Below, piece after piece: positions 51,671-64,000 of a stretch of 64,000 nucleotides of DNA; position 1 is the stretch's first letter; each line of letters starts with the position of its first letter. The position numbers were made by a program, and so were the translations under genes. The notes beneath the pieces are model-generated. The model was not told where the DNA came from and made no database searches. It was given only the letters and a program-made list of their open reading frames with translations. Origin of the DNA: Oreocharis arfaki (taxonomy: Eukaryota; Chordata; Aves; Passeriformes; Paramythiidae); contig VZRR01004510.1 in the NCBI GenBank assembly GCA_013398015.1, forward strand, positions 403,099 through 467,098, given 5' to 3'.

Positions 51671-54600
51671 ATGCCATAAGTGGGCAGCTCGTAGCTTCTA
51701 CCCTTAAAAATCTGTCCAGAATTCAAAGCCATATCCCAACTTGGGAATTGATTCTAGCACGGAGGTAAAGGACAAAAGGAAAATAGCATTTAACATTCCC
51801 TAAAACTTGCAAAGCCATAGGAAATACAAACTTCCTCAGTTGTGCAAGTTTATTTTCAACTCTTGAGTTTCTGTCTAGAAGTGCCTGGGCAATTCCAGTG
51901 CTTGTACACACACGTCAGAGAAAAGAAACACCTAAAATATCACATATGCCCTTGCACTTGCTTCAAATTCACACACCTCTTTCACTTTAAGGAGTAGACA
52001 AATATTTTCAATTAGTGAGAGAGTAAATATACATAAATACAACACAGTGGTTAGGGTAGAATAGATAATGGAAAGCAACTGCACATTTCAAAACGAAAGA
52101 TGCTTGGGAAAACAAACAGTAATTTTCTGAGGTTTTTGGCAAGGCAGTTTTCTGAGCTTAACTGAGACATAAAAACTACCATCCCTACTTTTTCATTCAA
52201 AAAACTGTAAAAGGGGAGAAGAGTCATCCCACCTTTTTCAGATCTTTAGTGAGTAGCTGTCATGTTTTGAAGGCTTACAAACTGTGCATAACCAGCGGCA
52301 CTGCTGTCAGCCAGTGAAGCGATGCAAGTATGGAACCTCGCTCTCCTCAGTTTTACACTTTCCAGCCAAACTGAGTAGCAATGCAACTGATAGAGCTGCC
52401 ACCAGGTCCTCTTCAGGGTATTTAAGAGCAGGGCTGTCTACTTCTCATCTTCCTACTTCCTTTTCCATGCAGCCTGTAGTTCACATTCCTCTAAGAATAG
52501 CAGCGGCTCCAACTTCCATGCCACTGGCAGTACTTCCCTGGCTTTTGTTCAGTAAATAGTCTAATTCTGCTGAGCTGGTAGCAGCTGAGATTGTGAGTGA
52601 TATATTGTCCCAGCATTAAACACAGTGTCACCTGGCAGGATGATTGACTGGAGCCTGGATCTTGGCAGAATAGTGTTTTTGCAGTTATTTTGGCATTTCT
52701 TTATTAAGTTCAGGTTAGATTCACTTAAGGGATGCGCTTGCCAGCTATGCCATGTTTTTGACTTTATATCCATCATGATGATAAATGGTCTATTTACAAA
52801 GATATTCATAATTAAATTCTTACCTTCTTTTCCCAGCCCAACATAAAACACACCTATCATCGTATTCTGTTGAAGTGAGCCAAATTCCATTAGAAACATT
52901 TTCAGACATCAGCACAAGATCCTTCCCTACTCTGCTTAAGTCCTGAACTTTCTAAAGATGAGTGCTTATTTTTAGGGATTGACATTGTTAAAAAATTTAC
53001 AAATGACACAAAAACACCCTTCACTTCCTTCCCTTTTTTCCCCTCTTTTCTTTGCCTCTGTATTCCTGCAATTCAGTGAGCCATCTAGGAACATATGAAA
53101 TTGTGAGCGTCTGCCTCTATACCCATGCAATTATCAGAACAGAACTGCTATAATGGTAGTGCCTAGGAACCTCAGCCACCAGTGGATGGTAGCTGCTACA
53201 TAAACAGAAAACTCATAGTTCCTGCCGCAGGCATTTTGCAAGTTATGAAACAAGAGGCAGCAGTTTGACTGTGGTGGTATGGAAGCAATGAAATACAATT
53301 GCTCAAGATTATTATGCAGTGTTCTCACAGAGACCTATCAAATTATTTTAGATATTAAGACAAACTAGCAGTCCAGACAGAGTTTCAACAACTTCATACA
53401 CCTCATTGTCAAGCTTTGCAGACAACCATTGTTTTCTGGTTTATTGCTTGGGAATGGCTCAATTGTACGATTTCACCTCCTGCAGTAATGGACTTCAGTC
53501 CAGGGCTGTCACTACAGGGCTACTCTGAAAGCTGAGAGCGCAGACTGAGAGACACAGCTGTGCTATGAAGCAGTTATGCAGCAAAGAAGTTATTAATCCC
53601 TACAAGAATATAAATCACCATGCCCAAATGCAGTGGAGTTTCTCTAGTATATTTTACTTCCCCTCTGAAATATGAATTTCTCTTGCTCAACCTCCGTTAT
53701 GATATACATAGATTTTTTTTTCTGAAGTACCTGGGGGCAGAATCTAAAAAATGCCTTAAAATGTAATTAGCCGATCACTCTGTAGCATTCAAAACTGCTT
53801 ACAGACGTAGTGCTTAAGCACATTTTAAAATTCCAGATGAACCTCCCTGTGCCTAAATAACTTAGGCACTGATCCCTCATGCCAAAGACTTTGCTCCAAA
53901 ATTCTCCTCTCCCCACAGCTCAATGCTCTGTGACAATAAACCCTTTCTTCCTGGGTTAAATCTGGTAGCAGCCGAGTTTTCCCTTTAAGTATTTAATTAA
54001 TCTTATTGCCAAAGTATTCTTCTTGAAACCTTGATAAAGAGCCACTTAGCACTCAAAATTAAAATTTATGGGAAGGGAAGCTCCGATGGGATCTGTCTCA
54101 CCTAATATTATGCATCTTCAGCATAGCTGTTAATATCAGATCTAGACTCCATTCATAGTTCGCAGAGAGAAGTGGGATCTCACAGGACAGAATTAATTTG
54201 ACACCTCCTAAATAACTACTAAAGGATTTCGTGAATTGCATCTCTGCTTTGACCAGAAAGAAAGAACAGGTAACTCCTTTCGCCACAGCATCTGCTTTGA
54301 AGGCAGCTGAAGTTAGGCGAGACGGATTGCAGCACTGTGTCTGGAGGTTAAACCAGGATATTGATAGTCCAGTTCTATGAATTCTTTCCTTTATATCATT
54401 GACTCTGAACATAACCACCAGCAAATCATTTAACTTCTCAATGTTTCAGTTTATGTATCTATAAAAAAAGGTATATTATAGTGCTATTACATTCTAGATA
54501 TGCTGCAGAGTCATAGAAAGGCAAAAGTAGCTCTTGAAAGTGTGCTGAGAACCTCAGAGGGAATATATTAAGTATGTGCAAACCATGTTAAAGAGACTAC

Positions 54601-55952
54601 TAAGGAATGGGAGGAAACAACTGACAAGACTTGGAGCAAGAAATAAAGGAGATTAAATTCCACTTGCTGCCATAAATGTTGTGAATAGTCTATCTTACAA
54701 ATGTTTAGCATGTTACACATGCTCAAGAGAGTTAATATTTCAAGGTGGATTTTCTCCACACCACGAGGAGAAGCAAAGAACTTGGTTAAATTCTCATCTG
54801 GAGTTAAGCAGCATGTTCCAGCCAGGAGAGTTGATTATGCCACTAAGCCTGGCAACACCGTAAATGAAGCTCTTGTTGCAGGGTGCTCATCTTCCCAGAA
54901 TTCTTTTTAAAAATGGATGAGTGCATGTGCTTCCAAACAGCCAGGACATCAGTTTTTTATTTATTAATCCCATGAGCATTGCTCCTGGTGCATTTTTGCA
55001 AGCTTCTCATAAAAATGAAAGGGGGAAAAAATTGTGGGTTAAGACGGCCATTTGCATGGAATTTTTTTCCCACCTAAATAAGTCTAAAGGAGGCACATGT
55101 TTAACTTGTTGGCCAGGACAACACTTTAAATTTTGGTTCTGGATCTGGCACTCTCCTGGCCTGTGTCTGGAAGCAAATAGTTAATGTTCCACATGCAGCC
55201 AGAGGTGCTGTAAAGGAGGGAGGAATTGAGCACCTGAAGTGATTATAGCTGAAAACATGACTCTAATGTAGGGAAATAATTCATATTTAAATAATTGATT
55301 ATTATCTACAAAGTTATCATTATAATCATGTTTATAATGAATGCATGTTTTACCAATTTGAAATAACTAAGTATTCTAATCTTAGCAAGCTTAAAGAAAG
55401 TCTGTTAATGAGATAAGAATATTTTCCTTTCTGCATATGCATTAACCACTTTTTTTCAGTTCAGAAAAGATGCTTTCAAATGGATTACTCTGGGATGTGT
55501 TCATGCCAATTTACCAGTGTGAGTGCAGGTAGTATCAGGAGATACACTGCTGGGAAAAATCTAGGTTTTAAATTGTGCCTGCTACTTCAAATTGATATGG
55601 CATTTCCCTTCAGTTCATTGTGCCTTTCCATTCAGTTCCACGATATCTTCACTTCTATATTCCATCAGTGGCTGAGCCAAATAGCACTCCTGAATATCTG
55701 GGAAGCACTTTCAACTCAAGGCTGTGGGACACAAGACATCCTCTTTTTTAGTGGGAACAGATGATGCCCTTACAGGAGCACATCCTTCGAGTTTCCTCAG
55801 TTGTTATTTTTCATTCTTCCCAAGCAGAGAATGACTTCCCATTTCAAATGAAACCTGTACTATAAGTATCAACACCACAGTCACTTAGAAACCCACGTTA
55901 ATACTGCTAATATGCTAACTTCCACCAAAATTAGTAGAATTCGGGAATTCTA
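51671..55952. other. AT-rich DNA, no gene seen
   Basis: About 4.3 kb with no supportable exon or RNA gene. Minus-strand frames at 52,561-52,899 and 54,098-54,424 (112 and 108 codons) lack splice context and recognisable domains. No clear transposon. Confidence 0.55.
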
Positions 55953-56438
55953 ATCATAGAATCATAGAACAGTTTGGGTTGGAGGCAACCTGGAACATCG
56001 TGTAATTCCAAACACCTTGTCATGGACGCCTTCCACTATCCCAGGTTGCTCAGAGCCCTGTCCAACCTGGCCTTGAACACTTCCAGGGATGGGGCATCCT
56101 CAGCTTCTCTGGGCAGCCTGTGCCAGGGCCTCACCACACTCATAGTAAAGAATTTCTTCCTAATGTCCAATCTAAACCTACTCTCTGCTAGCTAGAAGCC
56201 ATTCCCCTTTGTCCTTTCACTATAGGTCCTTGCAAAAAGTCCCTCTACAGATTTCTTGTAGCCCCTCTAGAGTCTTCCTGGAGCCTTCCATTGCCAGGCT
56301 GAACAACCCCAACTCTCTCAGCCTGTCCCCTTGGAGAGGTGCTCTCAGTCCTGTGATCAGCTTAGTCGCTCTTCTCTGGACTTGCTCCAGCAGACCTACA
56401 TCCTTCTTATTTTGGGGGCCCCAAAGATGGATGTAATC
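55953..56438 (-). mobile_element. CR1 LINE 3' fragment (about 490 bases)
   Basis: The left end, ATCATAGAATCATAGAA, is the reverse complement of the CR1 3' terminal repeats. It continues with the characteristic 'cagtttgggttgga', 'ccaacctggccttgaacact', 'tccagggatggggcatcc', 'gtaaagaatttcttcctaat', 'aggctgaacaaccccaactc' and 'tctctggacttgctccagca' phrases. It is a minus-strand, 5'-truncated copy covering the 3' untranslated portion, with many substitutions and small indels, so it is old and inactive. The two plus-strand open frames across it (55,974-56,195 and 56,209-56,436) are antisense to the element and not genes. Confidence 0.96.
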
Positions 56439-57343
56439 TCAAACCTCCTTAAGAAATGGGCATTTAGTCTAATATAATTAATTTTAAAGGTATTTTACTT
56501 TGAAACCAACTTGCAAATATGGTCACTGGAGAATATTCCTGCTTATTTTACAAACAAAGCCTCACATATTCCACATTTTACAGAGGGTTGGTGAATCACT
56601 GATGGCCCACTTAAGGTGAACAGCTTCGACACAAGGCAGGCACCTTCCCCATGTGTAAACCTCACAGCTGCGGTCAACAGATGAGTTCAAATTCAACATT
56701 TCTGTTCTGGAAAGATGAAAGACTGGCTACAGGTATTTTACTGGTTGTGTATTCAGGACCTCCTTATCTGCTTCCCTAAGAGTGCATAGAATTGACCCTC
56801 TTCGAGTTATGACAGCAAAAGGCACTGGCTCTTCCCATTCCAGATCAAAAGGAGAGCATCGTGATACAAAGATCACCTTTTACATTACTACTTGTCCAAT
56901 TAGATGGAATGAACAGAATTTTGAAGTATTTAAAAACTAGCTGAAAATACTCTTTTGCTGAGTTTTGCAAGATATTCACAACTTTAGGTGCTATCTTTTT
57001 TGCCACATGGCAAAACACTGATTACCAGTAATAGATTAATCCTTTAGGAAAAGAACAAGTCTTACAGTTACAGTTCTGCCATTGTTGAGAGACAAGTTCC
57101 CCTGATAATCATAATCAGCATTTGATATTCCAATTAATGCTACTGAACAACCTTTCTTCAGAACTTTGTAAACTGAAACACTGAAACAGTACTTCTACTT
57201 TTCCTAGTCACATTGGAGGTCCTTTGTGTATTTTAGCTCAAAGCAGGAACCTGGACTAAACTTACATTTTTCAAAATACCAGGACCTAAGCTCTGGCTGC
57301 AGGTTATACATTGCATGTGTAACTGCGTGTTTGCACGAGAGAA
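56439..57343. other. AT-rich DNA, no gene seen
   Basis: About 900 bases between the CR1 fragment and the small ORF at 57,344. Nothing recognisable is seen. Confidence 0.6.
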
Positions 57344-57526
57344 ATGGAAAAGCAATGGGAAGTCATTTCCAGTATCACAGCCATCCTGCTTCTCCTTGTG
57401 TACTCCCTCCCTTATTTTATGAGCTCCTGCAAAGGGGAAGTCTGGGAACAGGTCTTCTCAAGAAGCAGAGCTGATATGGAGTCCAGAAATACCAGAAACA
57501 AACCAAAAAGCCCTGGAGTCTTATAA
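57344..57526 (+). CDS. possible small membrane or secreted protein (60 aa)
   Basis: A complete ATG-to-TAA frame of 60 codons with a favourable initiation context (GAAATGG, G at -3 and +4). It begins MEKQWEVISS and is followed by a hydrophobic stretch ITAILLLLVYSLPYFM (about residues 11-26). The remainder is hydrophilic, with KGEVWEQV and a basic, Ser/Asn-rich tail NTRNKPKSPGVL. This layout fits a signal-anchored microprotein or a first coding exon with a signal peptide. No family is recognised, no promoter or poly-A signal is evident, and frames of this size are common by chance, so support is weak. Confidence 0.22.
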   Translation: MEKQWEVISSITAILLLLVYSLPYFMSSCKGEVWEQVFSRSRADMESRNTRNKPKSPGVL

Positions 57527-60500
57527 ACAACACGTAGACTCTGTGGACTTTCATCCACTTGGAATGATTATTTTAACAGCATTGAAAAGGGCAGTACATA
57601 TCCTGATATGAGCTCCAGTAGCAGGGATTATGCCTTTGCCTCCACAGCGAGCAGATGGTGAAGCAGTACCCTTCAGTGAGGTCTGTAGAGACAAAGAGAA
57701 GACATGCACCAGACATGTCTCAGGCTCCCAGCCAATCCTTCTTCCAGCTTGGTAGGGAAGTCAGCTACCCTGTGCTTCCCTTCAGTTCAGTTACAAACTT
57801 CTCCAACCATTTAGTTCTTATAGAGCATAAAACAGCTGCTAACATGAAGAGCAGTACAATATCAGTGTCCTGCAATCTCAGCCCAAATACCTCTGAGTGA
57901 CATTTAACTGGTAGGTGGTCATCTCATCCCTTTTCCTAAACAGTAATGCTCACCTTCAAATACCCTTAAAACTGTCTTTGAAAATGAGTTCACATTGCTG
58001 CCATTATTAGTTCAGAAGACCTATCCAATTTCAGGTTTTTCATGTTTATTAATTAAAAGGTGACCAAGAATGACATTATCAAAGTCTGCATTAAATTGCT
58101 CTCTTTGTTTTATGATGGTTAGAGGTCCCTTAATAGAATTGAAAAGGCCACGTGTGTTACAATATTATTATTATTTTTTAAGCAGACACCACTTTGTCAT
58201 CATAGGCTAGATTCAAAGCTAGAGGCCACAGTCAAACACACAAAAGAATAGCTGGCTTTTTTCTCTTTCAAATTATTGATATGTAAGAGACAGGATAGAG
58301 TAATTGTTTAATCACTGGCACACTGCTTTAAATCTCATTCTTAGTGCACACAGAGAAAACAAAAATGGATGGAAAGGGCACTGAGGCATTTGAGTTGATT
58401 GATGGCAGGTCAGTGGCCAATGCACAGTAGATATAAAACGTAACAGATCAAGAGCATCACATTCGAAAAGCATTATATGAAGTTGATCTCAACCAGAGAG
58501 ATGGTTAACACTATAAAAAGGTGGAAATACCAGTGAGTGTGCAATGTCATGTAATGGATTACATCGGGAAAGAAAAGGTAGGAAATTGAGGATGGCATAT
58601 ATTTTTGTTACTCTTTAGAGCACTCACTTTGAAGCAATATTTGCCTATTTTAATAAATGTTATGTTCCAGAAGTTGACCCTTTCAATTAAAAAAAGTGAC
58701 AGTGTTACTCAGGAGAAGCAGTCCCTGTGACCTCAGTGAGGGCAGGCAAGACATCCTAATTTCCAGCTAAATTCCTGTACATCCTAACAGCATGGGCCAA
58801 GTTCATTGACACAGCAGATAACTCTTTACGTAGCTAATAGTTTGTACCTACTTCGCATGCACAGCACTCTAGTCTGGACAATCCACTTGGTCCCAAAGAA
58901 AAGACAAGAGGAAAATCTTTGTGGTTATTACACTCTCTGAGGTTTCTCAACCACTTCACGCAATTCCCTCTGTGAGAATTTAACATGCCTCTCTTACTCC
59001 TGTGATATGCATTAGATTTTTAACGTAAATATTTAATGTTTGCAGATCACAGGAGACCATGTAGCTGAACAGATTATAAAACATTGTAAAGTTCAAAGCA
59101 ACACATAGCAGAGTAGTAGCCAGCACTTCAGGAGGTTTATGAGGATAAGAAACCCCCAGTTTTCTGATTGCCCTCACTGGCGTTCTGTGTCAGAGTAGCA
59201 TGAGAGCGGAATTAAAAATTATTTTAAATGTACTCTTAGGTTCTGGTTTGAATGGGTACTAGAGGAGAAAGTCACTGTCAACAGCTGGAGAGTTAGCAAC
59301 TGACAGAAGAATCAACAGAATTCTGCAAAACCTCTGGAAGTGCAGCTGGAATCAGGAGCTGTTCAAGCTAACTGTGGGAATTTGGGGGATAAATCTTTTA
59401 CATCTTTTTTTTTTTTATGATGTAAGGTGTTACTGCTGGGGGCTACAGTCCCAGCTACTTTTTATATCCACATGAAGCTCTGTGGGCTGCCAGGACTTGA
59501 GCACTTTTTCAATACTCAGATCTGAGAACTCACGTTAGAAGGGAGCCACAGGCTTTCACGCATGTATGAAATGTGAGCTAAGAAATTCCTTCACATTAAA
59601 GTTCCTGCGAATCTGTTCATGTAGATGGAACCAATTTGGCTACTTACCAAAATGGTATCAGAATCTGCCCTTTGATTGCCAGGCAGAAAAGATCAGGCAG
59701 CTCGCTGACTGATCAAATGATTTGTTATGACCTAATTGTATATTTAGATGTAAATGTTGCCTTTGGATTTGCCTGTAAGGGCACAATTTGACCCTTTTCT
59801 TTTTTTCCCAGCCGAAATGAAATTATGCCTAAGTAACACATCAAAAGAGGTAGGAATTTGCAGTTGGCACCATTTAAGGATGAATATTATCTATTGATAT
59901 TACATTAATTAGATGTTCAAATGATTCAAATCTTTTTTTTCAGGACTGAGAAATAGAAACATGGCTTGTACTAGAAATTAAGATGTGACACAGCATTCAG
60001 CTGCAGCTTTTGCTCTTTTCTTGAAACTATCTTGCACAAATGACAGAACTGGGAGAAAGCTTGGCTAAGAATACTCCTAGATCAGGGAAATGTACCAAAG
60101 CAATACATCACTATTCTGAGTAGCGATTTCAGTACAATGGTTGCTTGTTTGCAACATTCAGCAAATATATTCAGGATTGGGCCTGGCAAACCTGATTTTG
60201 TCCAAGAAATTAAATGAGCCAAGGAATGAATCATACTGAGAGCTACCTATGTAAGTATATCAGAAATCCATCATAAAATCAGGGCATTTCTGTAATACAC
60301 TGTGGCTGAACCTTGCTGCTGAGTGTGGTATAACAGCTCTGTGAATGGAGTGAGAATTTCAGTCCCTGGAGCTCAATTCATTAGCCTGTACAAGCATTAA
60401 TGTTTTTTGCTTGAAGCAGAGGAAGACTATTTCACAAGTAGTATTTGCCCCATTTACAATATGATAGAATATACCACATTTGTATATTTTTACTGGATAT

Positions 60501-61608
60501 CTGGCTATTAACAGGGAAGATTTACAATTAAAAATACATTATCCTCGCTTAAAAAGTTCTGATTTAACAAGTGAAGACTGTTTACAAGTTGCCTGGAAGT
60601 TTAAGAGCCTCAGAAAATTATCACAGATCACTAACATATTATCTTCTCTGATGGCTAACTATTTCACTATATTTTTATAAAATTATGGGGTTTTTAGGAG
60701 CACCAGGTCCAGCCTACAAGTTGAAGCTTTACTCCCCAGACACACTGGTTTTCTTTTCAACTGAAACTGAAGGGAAAGTAAACACTGTCAAATCAGCCAG
60801 TGTTCTGAACAGCCATCATGACAACTTCATCTTAGTATGTCAACATACCGAGTGTTTCTCCTAGATACCTGCAAGGGCCAGATCCAATGACCCCAGAGTC
60901 AGAATAACTTCCAGCGCTGGAAGAAGGTCTTCCTGCTGGCTAGATAAGAATAGCAACAAAATGGATGTTCTTTAGAAAAAAAAAGGGAGACAGAAAGAAC
61001 CAGTGAAAGAGGAAGAAGACTTGACATGCAGAGGGGGATGCTGGAAGAAGTGAAAACGGAAATGCAGAAGGAAAGAGGTTAAAGGAAACCATGGGAGGTG
61101 TTGATAGCAAGGATGGACAAGACAAGATTTTGAGCTGTGAATGACTGAGTTTATACCCAAATCCCTCAAATTTTCAGTCTCTTATTTTATCCAGCCTCAT
61201 AAATACACATAGATTGCTCTGCCATTCTCCTGCCAGGCAGAAGACTGACTTTTTCCAAAGAGATCCCCTACACTACATCCAGAGGCACGGAGGCCACCTA
61301 AAGTCTTTTGCTTCAAGCCTAACACTCTGAGCAGTTTTTTTCCGTGCCAGGAGAGTTTGCCTTTTTTTTTTTTTCTGTGTCACACAGATTTATGCAGCTG
61401 CAATGTGCCGTCCACTGTGGATGATAGGTGGTACAGAGGAAGGAGGGGAAGATGCCAGAAAGGAGCCAGGTAAAACTATCACCTTTTTACAGATCCTTAT
61501 TTAGAGACATAACACTAGGTAGCTGCATTTGTTCCAAGTCCAGGAAGCCAGGAGCAGCCAACTTTTGCCAATAAACACTACTGCAATAAATTTTTTGAAG
61601 TGCTACAG
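57527..61608. other. AT-rich DNA, no firm gene
   Basis: About 4 kb. A plus-strand frame ending at 60,680 is preceded by an acceptor-like CTATTAACAG near 60,511 and has moderately protein-like composition, but it ends in a stop after about 56 codons and matches nothing I know. A purine-rich stretch lies at 60,975-61,090. A possible conserved element lies at 59,690-59,910. Confidence 0.5.
59690..59910. promoter_or_regulatory. candidate conserved non-coding element
   Basis: Non-repetitive sequence with TGACCTAATTG, GGGCACAATTTGACCC and repeated ATTA cores (ACATTAATTAG), and no coding frame. It is proposed as a possible regulatory element on motif density alone. Confidence 0.2.
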
Positions 61609-61998
61609 ATCTGGAAAAGCCTGAATGATCAGAAAGCATTTCTGGGTTTTTACTTGTTAGATCTAAGGAGACAAGCTGCTATTTTATTGCTCGGTGTAGA
61701 TGCTCCTACTTTGATGGACAAAATGTCTAGCACAATTGGACCACAAAGTGACATAAATCCCAACAGAACAAAAATATATCCATTACCTACGGTATGTCCA
61801 GAATCAATCTCTGTGAGGGATGATTATGGTATTGACCTGAGATCTGTCAGTACATTTTCCTCTGAGAAGTCCCTAGTGCTTGTAGACAGATCCCCTGTGG
61901 GAGTTATCTTTCATGTACACCAATATGAACTGAAGACTGAAACCTTGCCTTGTGTGTGTGCTTTTCATAGCCAGATTAAAACAATTAATGTCTATTGA
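61609..61998 (+). CDS. candidate coding exon, unidentified
   Basis: An open frame of 129 codons follows an acceptor-like CTGCAATAAATTTTTTGAAGTGCTACAG and ends in TGA at 61,998. There is no ATG at the start, so it would be a 3' exon entered in phase 0. It reads IWKSLNDQKAFLGFYLLDLR, then a hydrophobic QAAILLLGVDAP, a polar middle (GPQSDINPNRTK), CPESISVRDDYGIDLRS and SLVLVDRSPVGVIFHVHQYE, a globular-looking composition. A good internal donor ACG|GTATGT lies at 61,790/61,791, so the true exon might be only 182 bases. I recognise no family. It could belong to the same gene as the exon at 50,593 only through alternative 3' ends, because that frame already has its own stop. Confidence 0.4.
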   Translation: MWKSLNDQKAFLGFYLLDLRRQAAILLLGVDAPTLMDKMSSTIGPQSDINPNRTKIYPLPTVCPESISVRDDYGIDLRSVSTFSSEKSLVLVDRSPVGVIFHVHQYELKTETLPCVCAFHSQIKTINVY

Positions 61999-64000
61999 AT
62001 TAGTAGCTCAATACAAGTTGTGCTGAAAGCATAAAGGAAATGAATATATATGGTACAAGGAATCTGTGTCACCAAGTCCTCAGCAAGAGGCACTAAGCAA
62101 GTCACTCCATAACATAAACTTTCACATCTCAGTGCTCCATATACCTGGACAAACTTCAGTAAATATCTGCATAAACTTGGTAATTAGGATGGTAGCAGAA
62201 AGGAAACAAAATCTGAACAGGGTATAGTCAACAACAGGAAACCCTTAGTGCCTACTGCATTGTAGCTTGTATTTATTATAGAGACCCTCACGTTCACCTG
62301 GAATTAATATAAGCAGATTTTTTTCAGGTTGTCTTTCGGTCTCTGGGGAAGATGCATCCAGTTTGAGTGCAGCAATTGCAAGTGGATTAACCACCCAGAA
62401 TTGCCTGCAAAGATCACGTCATCACCCAGACCCAAAAAACCCATCCAAAGCTAAAGAATTAATTCATGTACACACTAGTGTTCTTCAAGAGGGAAGAAAA
62501 CCCTATAGAACACAAACCCTGTCATGTAGCCCTGCGTGATGTAGGTGGAAGAATCATTCTCTTTACCTCCTGGACACTAACCAAAATAAAGTCAGGAACT
62601 TTAGTATACTGCTAACTAATAGGATTAAAACCAGGTACATGAAATTTGAGAATGTCTCCCAACACTTAAGGCTCTTTTTGCAGTTTGTTCATCAAGACAG
62701 GAGTGAAACCATATTATGAGAAGCAATATAACAGGCTAAACACCATAGCCCTGGGCCTTCATGCAATCAGATTATGTCATACCATTTTCTCATACACCCA
62801 GGAAAACTGAGGTCAGCTGAACAGACCACAACAAAGTACTCAAAAGAAATGCATGTGCATCTTCAGTCTTTAAGCAGTCAGAATCCCAGCTCTCCTTGAA
62901 CATAAAAAAATAAAAAGGAAATTCAAAGTGAGTTCCTCTGCTTGTGACATTCATTGTTGCTGGGGTGGCTGGGACCTCGCCCACAAGAACTGTATGAAAA
63001 AACCTTCTCTGGCCAGGATCCTCATCACTTTTATCACAGAGATGGAGAGCCAGAGAGAGGAGAAGCTCACAGACAGGAGATGGCAAAGTTCCGCCAGGAA
63101 TCCCAGCACTGTATGCCTTGTCAGAATAGGGCAGAGCACGTGTTAGAATCCCAAAGACACCTGGTAATGCCAGATTTAGATTGCTTTCAGACTTTGTGAT
63201 AGTGTGCCCTTGTGGCTGATCCCATTACACAGTTCAGGCTGGGAAGCCATGCTTCTGTTTTTTAAGAATCAATGGTTACCCAGCCTTACCCTAGATAGAC
63301 GCCTTTGAAGAACACCAAGTTCCTTTGTATTTACGTTTTTTAAAACACTTCAAGTTCGTCTCAGAATTTTTTTTATATTGAAACACTAGCCACAGAGACT
63401 AGAACTGTTCATAATTAGCATAAAGATGTATAACTGTCTTAAACTCTTATATACAAAGATGACTTTTACCTGGCATTCTGCAGTGATTCCAAGTTTTAGC
63501 ATCATAACAGTTTAAAGGATGGGACATGGATTGCACATTACAGTGTTTGATGCATTAAAAAGGGGTTTTCCAGTCATTTTACAGTACATCTGCAGTCAAG
63601 CTGGGACTATCACTCCATCAAATTGGAATAAATAAATATTTTGCATGCTTAGAAGCGCCCATAAACAAAGTCAAATATGCATTTCTCTATAAGAATTTAC
63701 AGAATTTTCCAAGCGTCAGTTGATTAACCAAAGAAAACTGCAGAAAGGGACACAAATGTTCCCATATCCACTCTGTAGTGGATTAAAGTGAGGTTAAACC
63801 CCAGCTGGGGGGTGAGTCTCTGACTGTCAGGAGTAGAGTGGCAGTCCTCAGCCAAGAGCTCACACTGGCTCTGTTGCAGGGCTTGCCCCTGCCCCAGCAC
63901 TCTCACTGAAGATCCTACAAAGCACTTACCCATATTTAATCATGGAAGTACTCTGGACTTTGCAAGATCAAGCCTCAATGAAATATTTAAGAGATGTGCA
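61999..64000. other. AT-rich DNA, no gene seen
   Basis: The final 2 kb. Overlapping short frames on both strands around 62,790-63,199 lack recognisable features. AATAAATAAATA near 63,627-63,638 could serve as a poly-A signal but is 1.6 kb from the nearest candidate stop. Nothing else is recognised. Confidence 0.5.

Noticed and set aside
55974..56436. Two plus-strand open frames of about 75 codons
   Set aside because: They are antisense to the CR1 fragment and are explained by it.
1..64000. CRISPR arrays, operons, tRNA or rRNA genes, complete endogenous retroviruses
   Set aside because: No regularly spaced repeats, clustered long frames, cloverleaf-type sequence with A/B boxes, or paired long terminal repeats were seen on reading.

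Overview
This window looks like vertebrate nuclear DNA, most likely from a bird. Three fragments resemble the 3' end of the CR1 LINE, the dominant avian retrotransposon. They carry its ATTCTGTGAT / ATCATAGAATCATAGAA terminus and the phrase 'ccaacctggccttgaacacttccagggatgg'-like body. The DNA is AT-rich, with long stretches lacking open frames, a single strong CpG island, few interspersed repeats and ordinary microsatellites. I see no operons, Shine-Dalgarno sites or prokaryotic gene spacing. Species and chromosome cannot be read from the sequence.

Layout. Positions 1-33,900 are AT-rich, gene-poor DNA with no exon I can support. They hold two small CR1 tails (10.67 kb and 16.1 kb), an isolated GC-rich patch (28.83-29.2 kb), and several stretches rich in TAAT/ATTA motifs that resemble conserved non-coding elements. 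Positions 33.9-36.1 kb form a CpG island, interrupted by a 291-base run of N (34,622-34,912). It is the only obvious promoter in the window, and I recognise no coding first exon in it. Positions 36.1-47.9 kb are again AT-rich, with an (AT)n microsatellite, a polypurine tract, a poly-C assembly scar around a single N at 37,900, and one small exon-like segment at 43.6 kb.

The right-hand 16 kb holds the most protein-like sequence, all on the plus strand. An ORF pair lies at 50,355-51,096: a 61-codon frame, then a 167-residue frame that joins it in phase if a 54-base interval is removed. A small ORF at 57,344-57,526 has a hydrophobic N-terminal segment. An open frame preceded by an AG acceptor lies at 61,609-61,998. 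I recognise none of these proteins. They could be 3' exons of one plus-strand gene whose promoter is the CpG island, separate genes, or old retrocopies; the sequence alone cannot decide. The same region also has a GC-rich but CpG-poor block (47.94-48.3 kb), a possible decayed hAT-type DNA transposon with a 20-base perfect palindrome (51.39-51.67 kb), and the longest CR1 fragment (about 490 bases, 55.95-56.44 kb).

Most open frames in the window are what chance gives in AT-rich DNA or in CpG-rich DNA that lacks stops, and they are not annotated as genes.
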